From: Bradyrhizobium xenonodulans
Lineage (GTDB): Bacteria > Pseudomonadota > Alphaproteobacteria > Rhizobiales > Xanthobacteraceae
Length of the DNA: 64,000 nt
Direction: 5' to 3'
NCBI RefSeq assembly: GCF_027594865.1
Contig: NZ_CP089391.1
Location: forward strand, 5,796,501 to 5,860,500
Shown: positions 7,381 through 16,990 of the stretch, one piece after another
Position numbering within the stretch: the stretch's first letter is position 1
Layout of the letters: each line of letters starts with the position of its first letter
The notes under the pieces: model-generated
The model's database searches: none
What the model saw: only the letters and a program-made list of their open reading frames with translations
Told to the model about the DNA's origin: nothing
Program-made: the position numbers and the translations under genes

Positions 7381-8751
7381 CTAACCGCCAAGCTCGCCGA
7401 GCGTGATCGGTTTGATGGGCGGCCGAATTCGATAGTATCCGATGTCAGACGGCTCGACGCCGCGCGCCTGGGCGATCATCTCGGTGACCGTCAAACCGCA
7501 GAAGCGTCCCTGGCAAGGTCCCATGCCGCAGCGACCAAATGCCTTGGTCTGATTAGGACCCAAACAACCCAGTTGGACATAATGACGTATCTGCCCCGAT
7601 GTGACTTCCTCGCATCTGCAGACCATGACGTTGTCGGACTCGGGTATCCGGTTCTCGTTGTTCGGCCGGTAAAGAGCATCCAAAAACGGACGGATATGTG
7701 TGTGGCGCTTGAGTTCGCGGAGCAACGGGTTCGAACGCCGTGCAATGCTCGTCGCAGCGCCAAGTCGCTGGCCAATTGCGAGAGCAGCCAAGCGACCTTG
7801 TACGGCCGACGCTTGGGCTCCCACGATGGCTCGACTATCGCCAGCCACATAGATCGACGTTTCTCCTAACCGGCCCCACGCATCCGTGACCGGCTGCCAG
7901 CAAAGTTGATCCGCACTCCAGCGATGCTCTGCGCCAATGGACCAGCTTAGCTGCGTGTTCGGAACGACCCCTTGATGCAGCAGCACCAGGGACGCAGGAA
8001 GCTGAACTCGCTTCCGACGATGTGTGAAGGTCACGCCCTCGACCTGCTTCTCACCTTCGATTTGGAGCCCGCTTGCTCCGGAGAAAACCGGAACAGCCTG
8101 ACGCCGAAGCACCGTCAGCAGCTTCACGCCCTTCCCCAGGTCCCGCCACCCCTTCAGGGCCGCCGGCAAATAGCGAATGGCGCGCAAGTAGGCGGACGGT
8201 GCGGTAGTGTCGACCAGCGCCGCGATCTTGGCGCCTGCGCGCAAGTACTGCGAAGCCAACAGATAGAGCAGCGGACCGCAGCCTGCGAGGACAATCGGAT
8301 TCGTCGGCAGCGCACCTGCGCTTTTGAGGAGGATTTGCCCCGCACCGGCTCCCATGACACCGGGCAATGTCCAGCCCGGGATCGGAAAAGGCCGCTCCAT
8401 CGCGCCGCTTGCGATCAGGATGTGTTTGCCAGCAGCTTTGGCCGCCTTGCCATTCGCAACGTAGTCGACCGTGCCGTCCAGGGATACTTTCCAGACGGTC
8501 GCCCCGCCCAGATATTGCGCGCCACTGGCGCGGAATTCCGCCACCAAACGCTGACCAGCGGCATAGTCCTGGCCGAGAATGGTGCGTCGGTCCGTTGGTG
8601 CAGATTCAATGCTTCGATAAATCTGCCCGCCAATCGTCACCTGCTCGTCGAGCAACAGGACAGATAGACCAAGCGATCGAGCTTCGCAGGCAGCGGCCAT
8701 TCCGGCTGGACCCGCCCCGATGATGACGAGATCTGCCACGCGATCAGTCAT
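7381..8751 (-). CDS. Opine-oxidase/HcnB-like FAD and [2Fe-2S] subunit
   Basis: A 456-residue subunit with an FAD Rossmann motif at G12-A-G-P-A-G17, a second nucleotide-binding region (VLAGCGPLLYLLA), and a C-terminal BFD-like iron-sulfur domain (VCRCEE... then RCGMGPCQGRFC). This is the alpha-type subunit of heterotrimeric amine dehydrogenases such as OoxA (octopine/nopaline oxidase), HcnB and D-hydroxyproline dehydrogenase. ATG 8751 is preferred over the longer frame; it overlaps the preceding ferredoxin gene by 8 bp. It works with the two genes upstream. The substrate cannot be read from the sequence. Confidence 0.85.
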   Translation of the reverse strand: MTDRVADLVIIGAGPAGMAAACEARSLGLSVLLLDEQVTIGGQIYRSIESAPTDRRTILGQDYAAGQRLVAEFRASGAQYLGGATVWKVSLDGTVDYVANGKAAKAAGKHILIASGAMERPFPIPGWTLPGVMGAGAGQILLKSAGALPTNPIVLAGCGPLLYLLASQYLRAGAKIAALVDTTAPSAYLRAIRYLPAALKGWRDLGKGVKLLTVLRRQAVPVFSGASGLQIEGEKQVEGVTFTHRRKRVQLPASLVLLHQGVVPNTQLSWSIGAEHRWSADQLCWQPVTDAWGRLGETSIYVAGDSRAIVGAQASAVQGRLAALAIGQRLGAATSIARRSNPLLRELKRHTHIRPFLDALYRPNNENRIPESDNVMVCRCEEVTSGQIRHYVQLGCLGPNQTKAFGRCGMGPCQGRFCGLTVTEMIAQARGVEPSDIGYYRIRPPIKPITLGELGG

Positions 8752-9079
8752 GGCTTCTCTCCGAGGTGCCACCATTCAACTCCGCGGCACCAATCTGACG
8801 CCGCACTTGCATTCCATCCCGCACCTCGATGAGGCAGCTCTGTCGCGCGGGCACATCGTCGATTTCAACCAGGCATTCGAAGCAGACACCCATCATGCAA
8901 TAGGGAGCTCTCGGAGCCCGCCCCACCACGCTTGAGCGGAAATCGCGCACGCCAGCGGCAAGCAAGGCGGCCGCAACACTGATTCCAGCGGGAACGCGGA
9001 GGGCTCTGCCTTCGAAGGTAATCGTAACGGCTTCCGACTCTGAGGTTCTCGGAAGTACGAAGAGCGGTTCAGTGGTCAT
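8744..9079 (-). CDS. Small [2Fe-2S] subunit (HcnA/OoxC-like)
   Basis: A 111-residue ferredoxin-like protein with cysteines C61, C66, C69 and C82 (Cx4Cx2Cx12C), the plant-type [2Fe-2S] pattern of the small subunit in opine oxidase/HCN synthase type complexes. It passes electrons between the two flavin subunits encoded on either side. ATG 9079 overlaps the end of the DAO-family gene by 11 bp; the 8-bp overlap with the next gene also points to tight coupling and a fixed complex. Confidence 0.85.
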   Translation of the reverse strand: MTTEPLFVLPRTSESEAVTITFEGRALRVPAGISVAAALLAAGVRDFRSSVVGRAPRAPYCMMGVCFECLVEIDDVPARQSCLIEVRDGMQVRRQIGAAELNGGTSERSHD

Positions 9080-10205
9080 GGGAGACGCTCGTATTGGGAC
9101 CGGCGAACCGATCCCCCTTGAAGACATCGAATTCGGCGGGCGTTTGCGCGAGTCCGCTCATCCATGGTCCGATGACGAGAGCATGCGCGGATGCAAGCGT
9201 GACGCCGCTGTGGCAGGTGGCGACATATGCCCCCGGACAGGACGGCGACTCCTGATAGACCGGATAACCATCAGGCGTCAGCGGTCGCAAAGCCCCCCAG
9301 GCCCGGACCAACCGCGCTTGCGCCAGGGCGGGAAACGTCGCGACCGCGCGGCGAGCCAACCATTCGATTTTATCGGAGCTGGTACCGTCGTTCAGACCGA
9401 CATCTTCAGAGGTGGAGCCGATCTGCACGGTGCCTTCGACGGTCTGCCTTGCCTTGTTTGTCGGGTAATCGAGGAACGGCTTCAGCCGCTCCGTGATCAG
9501 CACCTGCCCGCGAGTCGCAGCGACCGGAGCACATAGACCTACCTGCGGTGTCAGCGACGCATTGCCGAGCCCCGCCGCCAGCACGATCCGCTCGCTCTTC
9601 CAGCTCTGGCCATCGCCCGCGATCGCTTCAAACAAGCTGCTACTGGCATCGTACTTAACCTGTTTGACGTCCACGCCGTTTATGACGTCGGCGCCTTTGA
9701 GGCGCAGGCCTGCATGCAAGCCATGAAGCAGCATCAACGGGTTTGCATGGCCATCGAGCGGACCGAAACTTCCACCGACCACGGCGGACCCAAGTCCGGG
9801 CAGGTATTGCCTGAGCTCAGCCGGCTCCATCATCTGAAACGGGACGCCACCGGCCTCGCGATCTATCTTTTCTAGCACCTTGGCGCGGGCCTCGACCTCT
9901 GCCTCGCTGAAGCCCAACCAAAAGCCTCCTGGCTGCCGCAAGCCGGAGTCGACACCCGTCAACTCAAGGAGTTCCTTGTGCAAGGCCGGCCATAGTTTGG
10001 CGGCATCTCGACTCCACCGGGCATAGCGGGGAACCCCTGAGCCCTTGCTTGAAACCCAAACGAGCCCGAAATTGCCGCGGGACGCTCGAAAGGCGACGTC
10101 GCCCTGATCAAGCAACCGGACGCGCGCGCCGGCCCGGGCGGCACCGTAGGCGATAGCTGCCCCTACGAGGCCGCCTCCCACGACAGTTAGACATTCGTTG
10201 CTCAT
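9069..10205 (-). CDS. DAO-family FAD oxidoreductase (OoxB/HcnC-like subunit)
   Basis: A 378-residue D-amino-acid-oxidase-fold protein. It starts with the FAD motif VVGGGLVGAAIAYG and has GFW, RGQVLITE and a C-terminal CHSGVTLASAHA segment typical of the beta subunit of opine oxidases, HcnC and related amine dehydrogenases. This subunit should bind the amine substrate and oxidise its C-N bond to an imine. It opens the three-gene overlapping block and follows the ABC permease genes by 105 bp. Glycine, opine, D-hydroxyproline and related N-substituted amino acids are possible substrates. Confidence 0.85.
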   Translation of the reverse strand: MSNECLTVVGGGLVGAAIAYGAARAGARVRLLDQGDVAFRASRGNFGLVWVSSKGSGVPRYARWSRDAAKLWPALHKELLELTGVDSGLRQPGGFWLGFSEAEVEARAKVLEKIDREAGGVPFQMMEPAELRQYLPGLGSAVVGGSFGPLDGHANPLMLLHGLHAGLRLKGADVINGVDVKQVKYDASSSLFEAIAGDGQSWKSERIVLAAGLGNASLTPQVGLCAPVAATRGQVLITERLKPFLDYPTNKARQTVEGTVQIGSTSEDVGLNDGTSSDKIEWLARRAVATFPALAQARLVRAWGALRPLTPDGYPVYQESPSCPGAYVATCHSGVTLASAHALVIGPWMSGLAQTPAEFDVFKGDRFAGPNTSVSHDH

Positions 10206-10310
10206 TCAAACTCTTCCAGTTCTCATCCTAGGCGAGCTCTCAGACGCGCGAGCGCTGTCGTCCTCCGGCGACGAGGCGAGAGACGAGAGGCGATTCAGGC
10301 GAAGGGCGAG

Positions 10311-11120
10311 CTAGCTTTTCCCGACCAAGACCCTGTCCAGACCAACGATCCGGTCGAGGGCGAACATCAACATCATCGTTCCGATAATCAGCACCGTGGA
10401 GACGGACGTCGTCACCGGATCCGTCAGTTGTGATACGCGGTTGTACATGGCGACCGGCAGCGTCATCGTCCCTGGCGTCGCCACGAAGATCGTCATCGTG
10501 ACCTCATCGAAACTTTGAATGAACGCCAGAAGCCATCCCGCGATCACGCCTGGCAAAATCAACGGCAGGAGAATTCGCCGGAAAGCGACGTACCGCGATG
10601 CGCCGAGTGACCTTGCCCCGGATTCCGCGTCGCGCTCGAGGCCGATGACAGCCGCAAGAGTCAGCCGGAGGGAATAGGGTACGACGACAACGGCATGGAC
10701 GAGGACCAGCGCCGGGAACGAGCCGGTCCAATCCATGAGGGAAAAGAACCTCAGGAATGCCACTCCGAGCACGACATGAGGAATCATCAGCGGAGACATC
10801 AACACCGCCATCAACGCGTCGCGGCCGGCGAAGCGATGCCGCGCGATGGCAATGGCTGCAGGAATGGCAACAACGGAAGCCAGGGTGGCCGACGCGAGAC
10901 CCAGCCAGATCGAGAGCCAGAACGCACTGACCAGTTCCGGCGCGGCGAATATTTCCCGATACCAGCGCAAGGAGGCGCCATCAAACGGCATCGAGATGTA
11001 GTCCTTGTTCGAGAAGGAGACCAGCATCACCACAATCAATGGTGCTGTGATAAAGACGATGAGCAGCACGTGAAATGCCAGCGCCACCGGCCCGTTCCGT
11101 CCGACTGTGCGGCTGGTCAT
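10311..11120 (-). CDS. ABC transporter permease, PotC/spermidine-putrescine type
   Basis: A 269-residue inner-membrane protein with about six hydrophobic segments and the EAA-loop region (LERDAESGARSLGASRYVAFRRILLPLILPG) that contacts the ATPase. The type is the PotC/PotI half of polyamine-class importers, also used for several opines. It overlaps the other permease by four bases. No other subunit appears to be missing from this transporter. Confidence 0.88.
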   Translation of the reverse strand: MTSRTVGRNGPVALAFHVLLIVFITAPLIVVMLVSFSNKDYISMPFDGASLRWYREIFAAPELVSAFWLSIWLGLASATLASVVAIPAAIAIARHRFAGRDALMAVLMSPLMIPHVVLGVAFLRFFSLMDWTGSFPALVLVHAVVVVPYSLRLTLAAVIGLERDAESGARSLGASRYVAFRRILLPLILPGVIAGWLLAFIQSFDEVTMTIFVATPGTMTLPVAMYNRVSQLTDPVTTSVSTVLIIGTMMLMFALDRIVGLDRVLVGKS

Positions 11121-11986
11121 GTGAACACCTCCTTGAAGCGTCGCTCTACCAACCGATTGGAGCCGACAATCACAAGGACAATGGCCACCAGCAGCAACAC
11201 AGCGATTGCCGCCCCGAGAGGCCAGTTCAACGAATTTAGAAACTCATCATAAGTTGCCGTGGCGACAACCTTGACCCTCCGGCCGCCGATGATGGACGGA
11301 GTCGCAAACGCTGACGCGGACAACGCGAATACGATGATCGCGCCAGACAGAATGCCCGGCATCAGCTGCGGCAAGATTATGCGAAAGAAGGTCGACGTCG
11401 AAGTCGCTCCGAGAGACCTCGCGGCATGTTCGACTTGCCGGTCGAGCCTTTGCAAAGCACTCCAGACGGCAATAATCATGAAGGGCAGGAACACATGCGT
11501 CAGCACAATGATCACGCCTGTCATGGAGAACAGCAGACGAAGCGGTTGGTCTATGAGGCCGATCCCGAGGAGCACAGAATTTACCAGGCCACGATTGCCG
11601 AGCAGAACGGACCAGCCGAGGGTCCGAACGACGACGGAAATCAGCAATGGGCCAAGGATGATTGCGAAAGACGATCCGCGCCATAACGGTGTCATCCGCG
11701 ACAGGATCAACGTTTCGGGCACTCCGAGAAGGATGCAAATGAAGGTAACGCCAAGCGCCATTCCTGCGGTGCGCAAGAATATCTGATGATAATAGCTGTC
11801 CAGCAAGATCTCAGCGTAGTTCTGCAAGCCAAGGGCAGGCTGGATCCCGCGCATTCCATCGAACGCATTGAGCGAAAGGATCGCGGTCAAGGTGAGCGGC
11901 ACGGCCAGAAGACCCAAGAACAGCAAAAGAGCCGGCATGGACAGAAGCCAGGGCGTACCGCGATCCAGGAAGGTTGGCTTAGCCAT
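11117..11986 (-). CDS. ABC transporter permease, PotB/spermidine-putrescine type
   Basis: A 289-residue membrane protein with an N-terminal cytoplasmic stretch, six or so hydrophobic helices, and an EAA loop (LDRQVEHAARSLGATSTSTFFRIILPQLMPG). It is the partner permease of the following gene (four-base overlap) and overlaps the ATPase gene by eight bases. Overlap at both ends indicates one translationally coupled unit. Confidence 0.88.
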   Translation of the reverse strand: MAKPTFLDRGTPWLLSMPALLLFLGLLAVPLTLTAILSLNAFDGMRGIQPALGLQNYAEILLDSYYHQIFLRTAGMALGVTFICILLGVPETLILSRMTPLWRGSSFAIILGPLLISVVVRTLGWSVLLGNRGLVNSVLLGIGLIDQPLRLLFSMTGVIIVLTHVFLPFMIIAVWSALQRLDRQVEHAARSLGATSTSTFFRIILPQLMPGILSGAIIVFALSASAFATPSIIGGRRVKVVATATYDEFLNSLNWPLGAAIAVLLLVAIVLVIVGSNRLVERRFKEVFT

Positions 11987-13046
11987 CTGTTTGCTCCGAA
12001 GCGACGATCCGCAGGTCTCCGTGATTCCAGCCTATTCCAACGACCTCTCCTTCTTGGGGCTGTTCCATTCCCAGATTCTGCGTCGTAACGCGAAGCGCAC
12101 CGATGTCGCTCTCGATTTCGAAGAGCCAGAGACCACCGAGGAAGAGCCGTGTATTCACGCGTCCCCGGACGTTGGAGGCATCGGCTGCCATGATGCGCAA
12201 GCGCTCGGGACGAACGAACAGCTCGATCTCGGAGCCCACATGCGTCTCGCTGATTGCGGCCGAAAACGTCGTTGAACCAACACGAACGACAGCGCTGGAA
12301 TGATTTCTCGACGTGATCTCTCCCGTAATGACATTTGCATGCCCGAGAAATTTGTAGACGAATTCGGACGCTGGCTTGTCATAGATCTCATGTGGGCTGC
12401 CCAACTGAGAAATACTGCCATTTGTCATGACGGCGATCCGGTCGCTCATCGTCATGGCCTCGACCTGGTCATGCGTCACGAGAACCGTGGTGATGCCGAG
12501 GCGCCGTTGAAGCGCACGCAGTTCCACATGCATCTCGCCCCGCAATTTGGCATCGAGATTGGACATGGGCTCGTCCAACAGAAGGACACTCGGCTGGATT
12601 GCCAACGACCGCGCGATGGCGACACGTTGGCGCTGGCCGCCCGAGAGTTGACTTGGATAGCGATCTCCGAAGCCGGAGAGGCGCACCATGGACAGAGCCT
12701 CCTCGACGCGATCATCGAGCTGAGTTCGCGCCAGCTTCCGCATCTCCAGGCCAAAGGCGATATTCTGCCGCACGGTCATATGAGGGAAGAGCGCATAGCT
12801 CTGGAAGACGACGCCCATGTCGCGCTTTTCGGGCGCGACCTCCGTGAGATCCCGTCCCCCTACCACGACAGTACCTGCGGTCGGCGGCACAAAGCCTGCG
12901 ACCATCTGCAGAGTCGTGGTTTTGCCGCACCCGGAGGGGCCGAGCAAGGAGAGGAACTCTCCGCGCTCTACATCTAGGTCCAGGTCGCGAACAGCGTGCG
13001 CCAGGCCATAGACTTTCGACAATCCACGTAGAGACAAATAGCTCAT
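11979..13046 (-). CDS. ABC transporter ATPase, PotA-like
   Basis: A 355-residue ATPase: Walker A GPSGCGKTTT near residue 36, Q-loop, signature LSGGQRQRVAIARSL, Walker B LLLDEP, H-loop THDQ, then a C-terminal TOBE-like domain from about 240. This is the length and layout of polyamine/thiosulfate/iron-class importers. It powers uptake by the two permeases that follow. Confidence 0.92.
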   Translation of the reverse strand: MSYLSLRGLSKVYGLAHAVRDLDLDVERGEFLSLLGPSGCGKTTTLQMVAGFVPPTAGTVVVGGRDLTEVAPEKRDMGVVFQSYALFPHMTVRQNIAFGLEMRKLARTQLDDRVEEALSMVRLSGFGDRYPSQLSGGQRQRVAIARSLAIQPSVLLLDEPMSNLDAKLRGEMHVELRALQRRLGITTVLVTHDQVEAMTMSDRIAVMTNGSISQLGSPHEIYDKPASEFVYKFLGHANVITGEITSRNHSSAVVRVGSTTFSAAISETHVGSEIELFVRPERLRIMAADASNVRGRVNTRLFLGGLWLFEIESDIGALRVTTQNLGMEQPQEGEVVGIGWNHGDLRIVASEQTDG

Positions 13047-13097
13047 GAGATCCGCTGAGGCTTGGAGGAACGGCTCGCTCTAATGAAAGCGCCGCGC

Positions 13098-14123
13098 TCA
13101 CCGTTCGATTGTACGATTCCAGCGATTGGTCCAATCGGCCCGCATCTCGTTGATCTTGGTCCAATCCACGATTGCCATTTTGGCAATCGTATCGTCACCA
13201 TAGGGCACTTGAGCCGCCAGCTTGTCGTCCAGCTTTGTCTGCTTGTTGGTCGGCCCCCACCCTTCAGTGGCCAACTTCGCCTGAACTTCCGGCGACACCA
13301 GATATTGGACGAACGCTTGAGATACTTCAGGAGCGCTGTTCTGGACGACCGAGCAGGCCGCCGGAAGGAGCGCTACTGCTCCCTCTTTCGGATAGACAAA
13401 CTCAACTGGAAATCCCGTGTTTTTGAGCGCCATTGTGCGGCTACTTCCCCAAACAGCCACATCAATTTCATTGTTCTGGAACATTTCAGCGAGCTGCGCT
13501 GGCGATGAGGACCAGCTCAGCACGTTCGGGGCGAGGTTCTTGCGGATTTCCTCGAACCCGGGCTCGATGTTGTTCTCACCACCGCCCTTGATGCGAGCAA
13601 ACGTCACCAGCGTATGAACGCCGTACGTTCCAGACAGCGACGATGCCGTGAAGCGCTGCGCATATTTCTTGTCGGTGAGATCCAGCCACGAGACCGGAGG
13701 TGCCCAGCCTTTCTTTTGAAAACTGGCCTTATTGTACGCGATGCCGGTTGCTATGAGACCAACTCCGACCGCTCGTCCGCCGAAGTGAGCAAATTCGTAG
13801 AGGTCGTTGTAAACCCGTGACGGCGCCAGTTTGTCGCAGTATCCGTATTGTATCGCCTGATACATCGGGCCGTCATCGACGATGACGACGTTCAACTCTT
13901 GCTTGCCGCGCTGCGCCTGCAACTTGGCGACGATCTCACTTGAAATCCCTGGCACATACGTAATCTTGACGTTGTGCTTGGCTTCAAACTCCGGGATGAT
14001 TTGAGTTTGAAACAATCTTTGGACGCTGCCGCCGGACCCGGCGACGTACATCGCTTGCTGGGCAAACGCAGCTGAACTGATCAAGGTCGCGCCCAAAAAA
14101 GCCAGAGTGCCCAACGGCTTCAT
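13098..14123 (-). CDS. Periplasmic solute-binding protein of the PotD/Fbp class
   Basis: A 341-residue protein with a clear signal peptide (MKPLGTLAFLGATLISSAAFA) and the extracellular-binding-protein-1/6 fold seen in polyamine, iron and opine importers. It is the first structural gene of the island operon, 51 bp ahead of the ATPase gene. The 238 bp between it and the LysR gene should hold the main promoter. The ligand is unknown. Confidence 0.88.
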   Translation of the reverse strand: MKPLGTLAFLGATLISSAAFAQQAMYVAGSGGSVQRLFQTQIIPEFEAKHNVKITYVPGISSEIVAKLQAQRGKQELNVVIVDDGPMYQAIQYGYCDKLAPSRVYNDLYEFAHFGGRAVGVGLIATGIAYNKASFQKKGWAPPVSWLDLTDKKYAQRFTASSLSGTYGVHTLVTFARIKGGGENNIEPGFEEIRKNLAPNVLSWSSSPAQLAEMFQNNEIDVAVWGSSRTMALKNTGFPVEFVYPKEGAVALLPAACSVVQNSAPEVSQAFVQYLVSPEVQAKLATEGWGPTNKQTKLDDKLAAQVPYGDDTIAKMAIVDWTKINEMRADWTNRWNRTIER

Positions 14124-14361
14124 TTGTTTTCCTCCCTACCTTGCTCCGGCGTCCCTTAGGGCCGGATCCGATAATGAATGAACCCTATGAGCCAGCCCCC
14201 ATCAGGACAAATAGAAAGATACGTAGAGGTTATGCATCGGCGATATAGGCCCTGCGGGTCGCTCAAAGGGTGCGGATTAGAAGTAAATCTCCTGGAAGTT
14301 GTGATTGACAGCCGATAGAGATCAAGCACCGCCTGTGGACCGACCGAGCCGATCTACGGGG

Positions 14362-15270
14362 TTACGCCGGCCCTGTCAGGGCACGCTGCTCCTCTAGGGT
14401 CACCGTCTTGAGGACTTCCACAAAGCTGGAAACGAGGCGATCCTCGCGGCTTTCCCTCGGATAGATCAACATGGCCGAATGCTTGATCGACGGGCGGAAT
14501 GGTCGGATCACAACGCCCATGTGCTGATAATCCTGAGCAGCAATTGGATTGACGATCGCGACACCAAGACCCTGCGCGACAAGGGAGCAGGTGATCGAAC
14601 TGTAGGGCGTGTCGAGCGTCATTTGACGAGCGACGCCAGCCTGCTCGAAAATCGCGTCGACGTCGGAGCGGCCATAGTCGTTTTGAGAAAAGGAGATGTA
14701 GGGTTCTCCCGCCAGGTCAGCGGGCTCAATGTACGCTTTCGCGGCCAGGGAATGGCCCTTCGGCATCACGCAGACCCCGTCTATCCGGTAGAGCTCCTCG
14801 CTTTCAAAGCCGTAGCTTCCAGTTAGATGAGACACGACACCAAAGTCGCAAAACTGCTCGTCGACCCATTGCGACACTGCAGCCGAATGACCAGCATGGA
14901 TCGAGATGCTCGCCTCGGGATAGATTTGAGCAAAACGCCTGAGCGCTCGCGGAATCAAACCAAGCGCCAACGTCTGGATGGCAGCGATCCTGAGCAACCC
15001 TCCGCTGAAACGACGGATACGTTTCGCAGCCTCTTCGAGGCGCTGCAATCCAACGAAGCTGCGCTGCACTTCCTTGAATAACGAGAGCCCGTCTTTCGTT
15101 GGAACGACCTTGCCGGGAAGACGCTCGAACAGGCGTAAACCCGTGGACTTCTCCAACTGAGCGATTGATCGGCTAACATTTGGCTGAGAGGTATTCAGAA
15201 TGCGCGCAGCCGCAGTTGTGGAGCCGGAGACCATCACGGCTCGAAATGCCTCCACATGTGAAATGCGCAT
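14362..15270 (-). CDS. LysR-type regulator, OccR/NocR-like
   Basis: A 302-residue LysR protein: helix-turn-helix at 5-60 (HVEAFRAVMVSGSTTAAARIL, then PNVSRSIAQLE) and an effector-binding domain after about 90. The opening and the FVGLQRLEEAA linker recall OccR and NocR, the opine-catabolism regulators of Agrobacterium, by eye. The open frame extends to 15477, but ATG 15270 places the helix-turn-helix at the usual position. It lies directly upstream of the transporter/oxidase operon on the same strand and is its likely activator, with a pathway compound as co-inducer. Confidence 0.85.
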   Translation of the reverse strand: MRISHVEAFRAVMVSGSTTAAARILNTSQPNVSRSIAQLEKSTGLRLFERLPGKVVPTKDGLSLFKEVQRSFVGLQRLEEAAKRIRRFSGGLLRIAAIQTLALGLIPRALRRFAQIYPEASISIHAGHSAAVSQWVDEQFCDFGVVSHLTGSYGFESEELYRIDGVCVMPKGHSLAAKAYIEPADLAGEPYISFSQNDYGRSDVDAIFEQAGVARQMTLDTPYSSITCSLVAQGLGVAIVNPIAAQDYQHMGVVIRPFRPSIKHSAMLIYPRESREDRLVSSFVEVLKTVTLEEQRALTGPA

Positions 15271-15705
15271 CAATACCCGCACCCCTTCTTGGCTTCCATT
15301 CTGAGCGCGAGAGTCTAGCAACTTTTTGGGTGACATCCAGAGTGCCAAGCGCAAGGTTCTGAGTGAACTGTAGGCCCCCCGAAGCACCGATGACATCGAG
15401 AAAGTGCCGATCAGCGGCTTAAGCTTCCATGGGAGCCGAGCAGGCCTGCGCCCCGGGGCAAGTCCGATCAGAGCCACGCTGTCAGCAGCGAAAGGCTTTA
15501 CGTTTCAATCATCAATACTATTGTGGCTATCAACGCTAAGGTCCCGCTGCCAGGGACATTCCCTGCCGATTCCCCCTCGAACACCGCATATCTGGATGCG
15601 ATCTCCTGGAGCAGGACGACTACGAACAACTTTATCCGTACGATCGTCCCAAGCTAGACGGCATTCGGCGAGACACGCAGCAAAATCTACGAACCGCGAC
15701 CATCC
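15271..15705. other. Intergenic region without a recognised gene
   Basis: 435 bp between the OccR-like gene and the downstream end of the lyase/nitroreductase cluster. Open frames run through it but none resembles a protein. It presumably holds the promoter of the LysR gene and the terminator of the cluster; no clear hairpin with a T-run was found. Confidence 0.5.
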
Positions 15706-16245
15706 TTAAGATGGTGGATCGAAATCGTAAGAGATACGACCGGCGGGCAGGTAGAACAATGCGATGACGGCACCGCCTCTGACCTCAGGATAGTGGCGGC
15801 TCCCCGGATCAGGCGCAGTCCAGCCGGGTCCCTGCCAGCCCTGCAAACCCTTCAACTCGGCGCCCTTGTTCAAAGGCACCACCAGATTGAGCTCGCCGTA
15901 GGGATGACCGTGAAACTGCCCGCGCAGCACTTCATCATCATGATCGTCCCTGAAGCGCTTGGCGTCGTTGCTGTTCATGTACACGGCGGTAATGCTGAAG
16001 TGGAACGTTTCGGGCGACGGCTCCCAAATCCGGCTACGCCGGTAATTCGGACCGTCCACCTCCTGATTTGCCGCCCACCCCTCCTCGACCCCGATCTTGA
16101 TCAGACAAGCCAGATCCTGATACAGCGAACTCTCCTCGCCGTATTTGTCATTGAGCCAGCGCTCCATCTCGGCGTTCGGCGTCATATCCTTGACTTCCCG
16201 AAGAAAGGGAATGCTGCGCTGGATCAGCTCATCACGGGCGTCCAT
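15706..16245 (-). CDS. 4-hydroxylaminobenzoate-lyase-like protein (PnbB/DUF4863 family)
   Basis: A 179-residue protein without signal peptide or membrane segment. The C-terminal half has cupin-like features (FHGHPYGELNLVVPL, then ALFYLPAGRISYDF). I recognise it as the DUF4863/PnbB family, whose studied members turn 4-hydroxylaminobenzoate into 3,4-dihydroxybenzoate plus ammonia. The next upstream gene on the same strand encodes a nitroreductase, the other enzyme of that two-step route. Family recognition is from memory of its layout, so the substrate should be treated as provisional. Confidence 0.65.
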   Translation of the reverse strand: MDARDELIQRSIPFLREVKDMTPNAEMERWLNDKYGEESSLYQDLACLIKIGVEEGWAANQEVDGPNYRRSRIWEPSPETFHFSITAVYMNSNDAKRFRDDHDDEVLRGQFHGHPYGELNLVVPLNKGAELKGLQGWQGPGWTAPDPGSRHYPEVRGGAVIALFYLPAGRISYDFDPPS

Positions 16246-16270
16246 GGTCGTCTTCCTCCTCGATCAGGTG

Positions 16271-16990
16271 TTAATCTTCGAATCCCGCGAACGTGGCGAA
16301 CTCATCGACTTCCGCTCGCGGCATCAATCTTTCCTTCGCCTCACACTTCGCTCGACCGATCGAAATTCCGCACACCACGATGTGCTCTGCCGGAATCGAC
16401 AGCAGCGGGCGAAGTATCCGGTGATATCTGGAGAACGTCTCCTGCGGACAAGATTGGAGGCCGTGCCCCGCCGCGGCCAACATGACGTTCTGAACAAACA
16501 TCCCGAGATCGAGCCAGCTTCCCACTTCCAGCCGACGATCGATCGTCACGATCAATCCCACCGGCGCACCGAAGAAAGCGTAGTTTTTTGCCGTTTGCCG
16601 GCTCCGGGCCTCGACGTCGCTTTGAGCGATCCCGAGAGACCCGTAAAACAGCCTTCCGAATTCCTGCCGTCGCGTCAGGTACGGGTCCGGTAACTCATTG
16701 GCGTAGTACTTGTACTCGGATATGTGCTCGTCGCGACACGTTTGGTGTGCCTCGAGGAGTGCCGCTGACACTCGGTCCTTATCCGTGCCCGCCAGCACAT
16801 ATGCGCGCCATGGCTGGATGTTCGCGCCGCTCGGTGCAAACCGCGCCACGCGAAGAATCTGCTCGACGGTCTGGCGCGAAACGGGAGCGTCGGAGTAGTC
16901 GCGGCACGCAAATCGGCCAACGATGATCTCGTCAATCCGCACAAGCCCAACCGTGCCCTCGCCGATCACGGCTTCGTCACGAGTGAACAT
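16271..16990 (-). CDS. Nitroreductase-family flavoprotein (PnbA/NfnB-like)
   Basis: A 239-residue FMN-dependent nitroreductase fold protein. The N-terminal FMN-binding motif is FACRDYSDAPVS followed by ARFAPSGANIQPWR; the middle has YLTRRQEFGRLFYGSLGI, an element typical of the subgroup that reduces nitroaromatics such as nitrobenzoate. The C-terminal SCPQETFSRYH segment also fits. Its start lies 25 bp inside the preceding binding-protein gene, suggesting coupled translation. Together with the lyase-like gene it could take 4-nitrobenzoate or a similar compound to a catechol. Confidence 0.82.
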   Translation of the reverse strand: MFTRDEAVIGEGTVGLVRIDEIIVGRFACRDYSDAPVSRQTVEQILRVARFAPSGANIQPWRAYVLAGTDKDRVSAALLEAHQTCRDEHISEYKYYANELPDPYLTRRQEFGRLFYGSLGIAQSDVEARSRQTAKNYAFFGAPVGLIVTIDRRLEVGSWLDLGMFVQNVMLAAAGHGLQSCPQETFSRYHRILRPLLSIPAEHIVVCGISIGRAKCEAKERLMPRAEVDEFATFAGFED

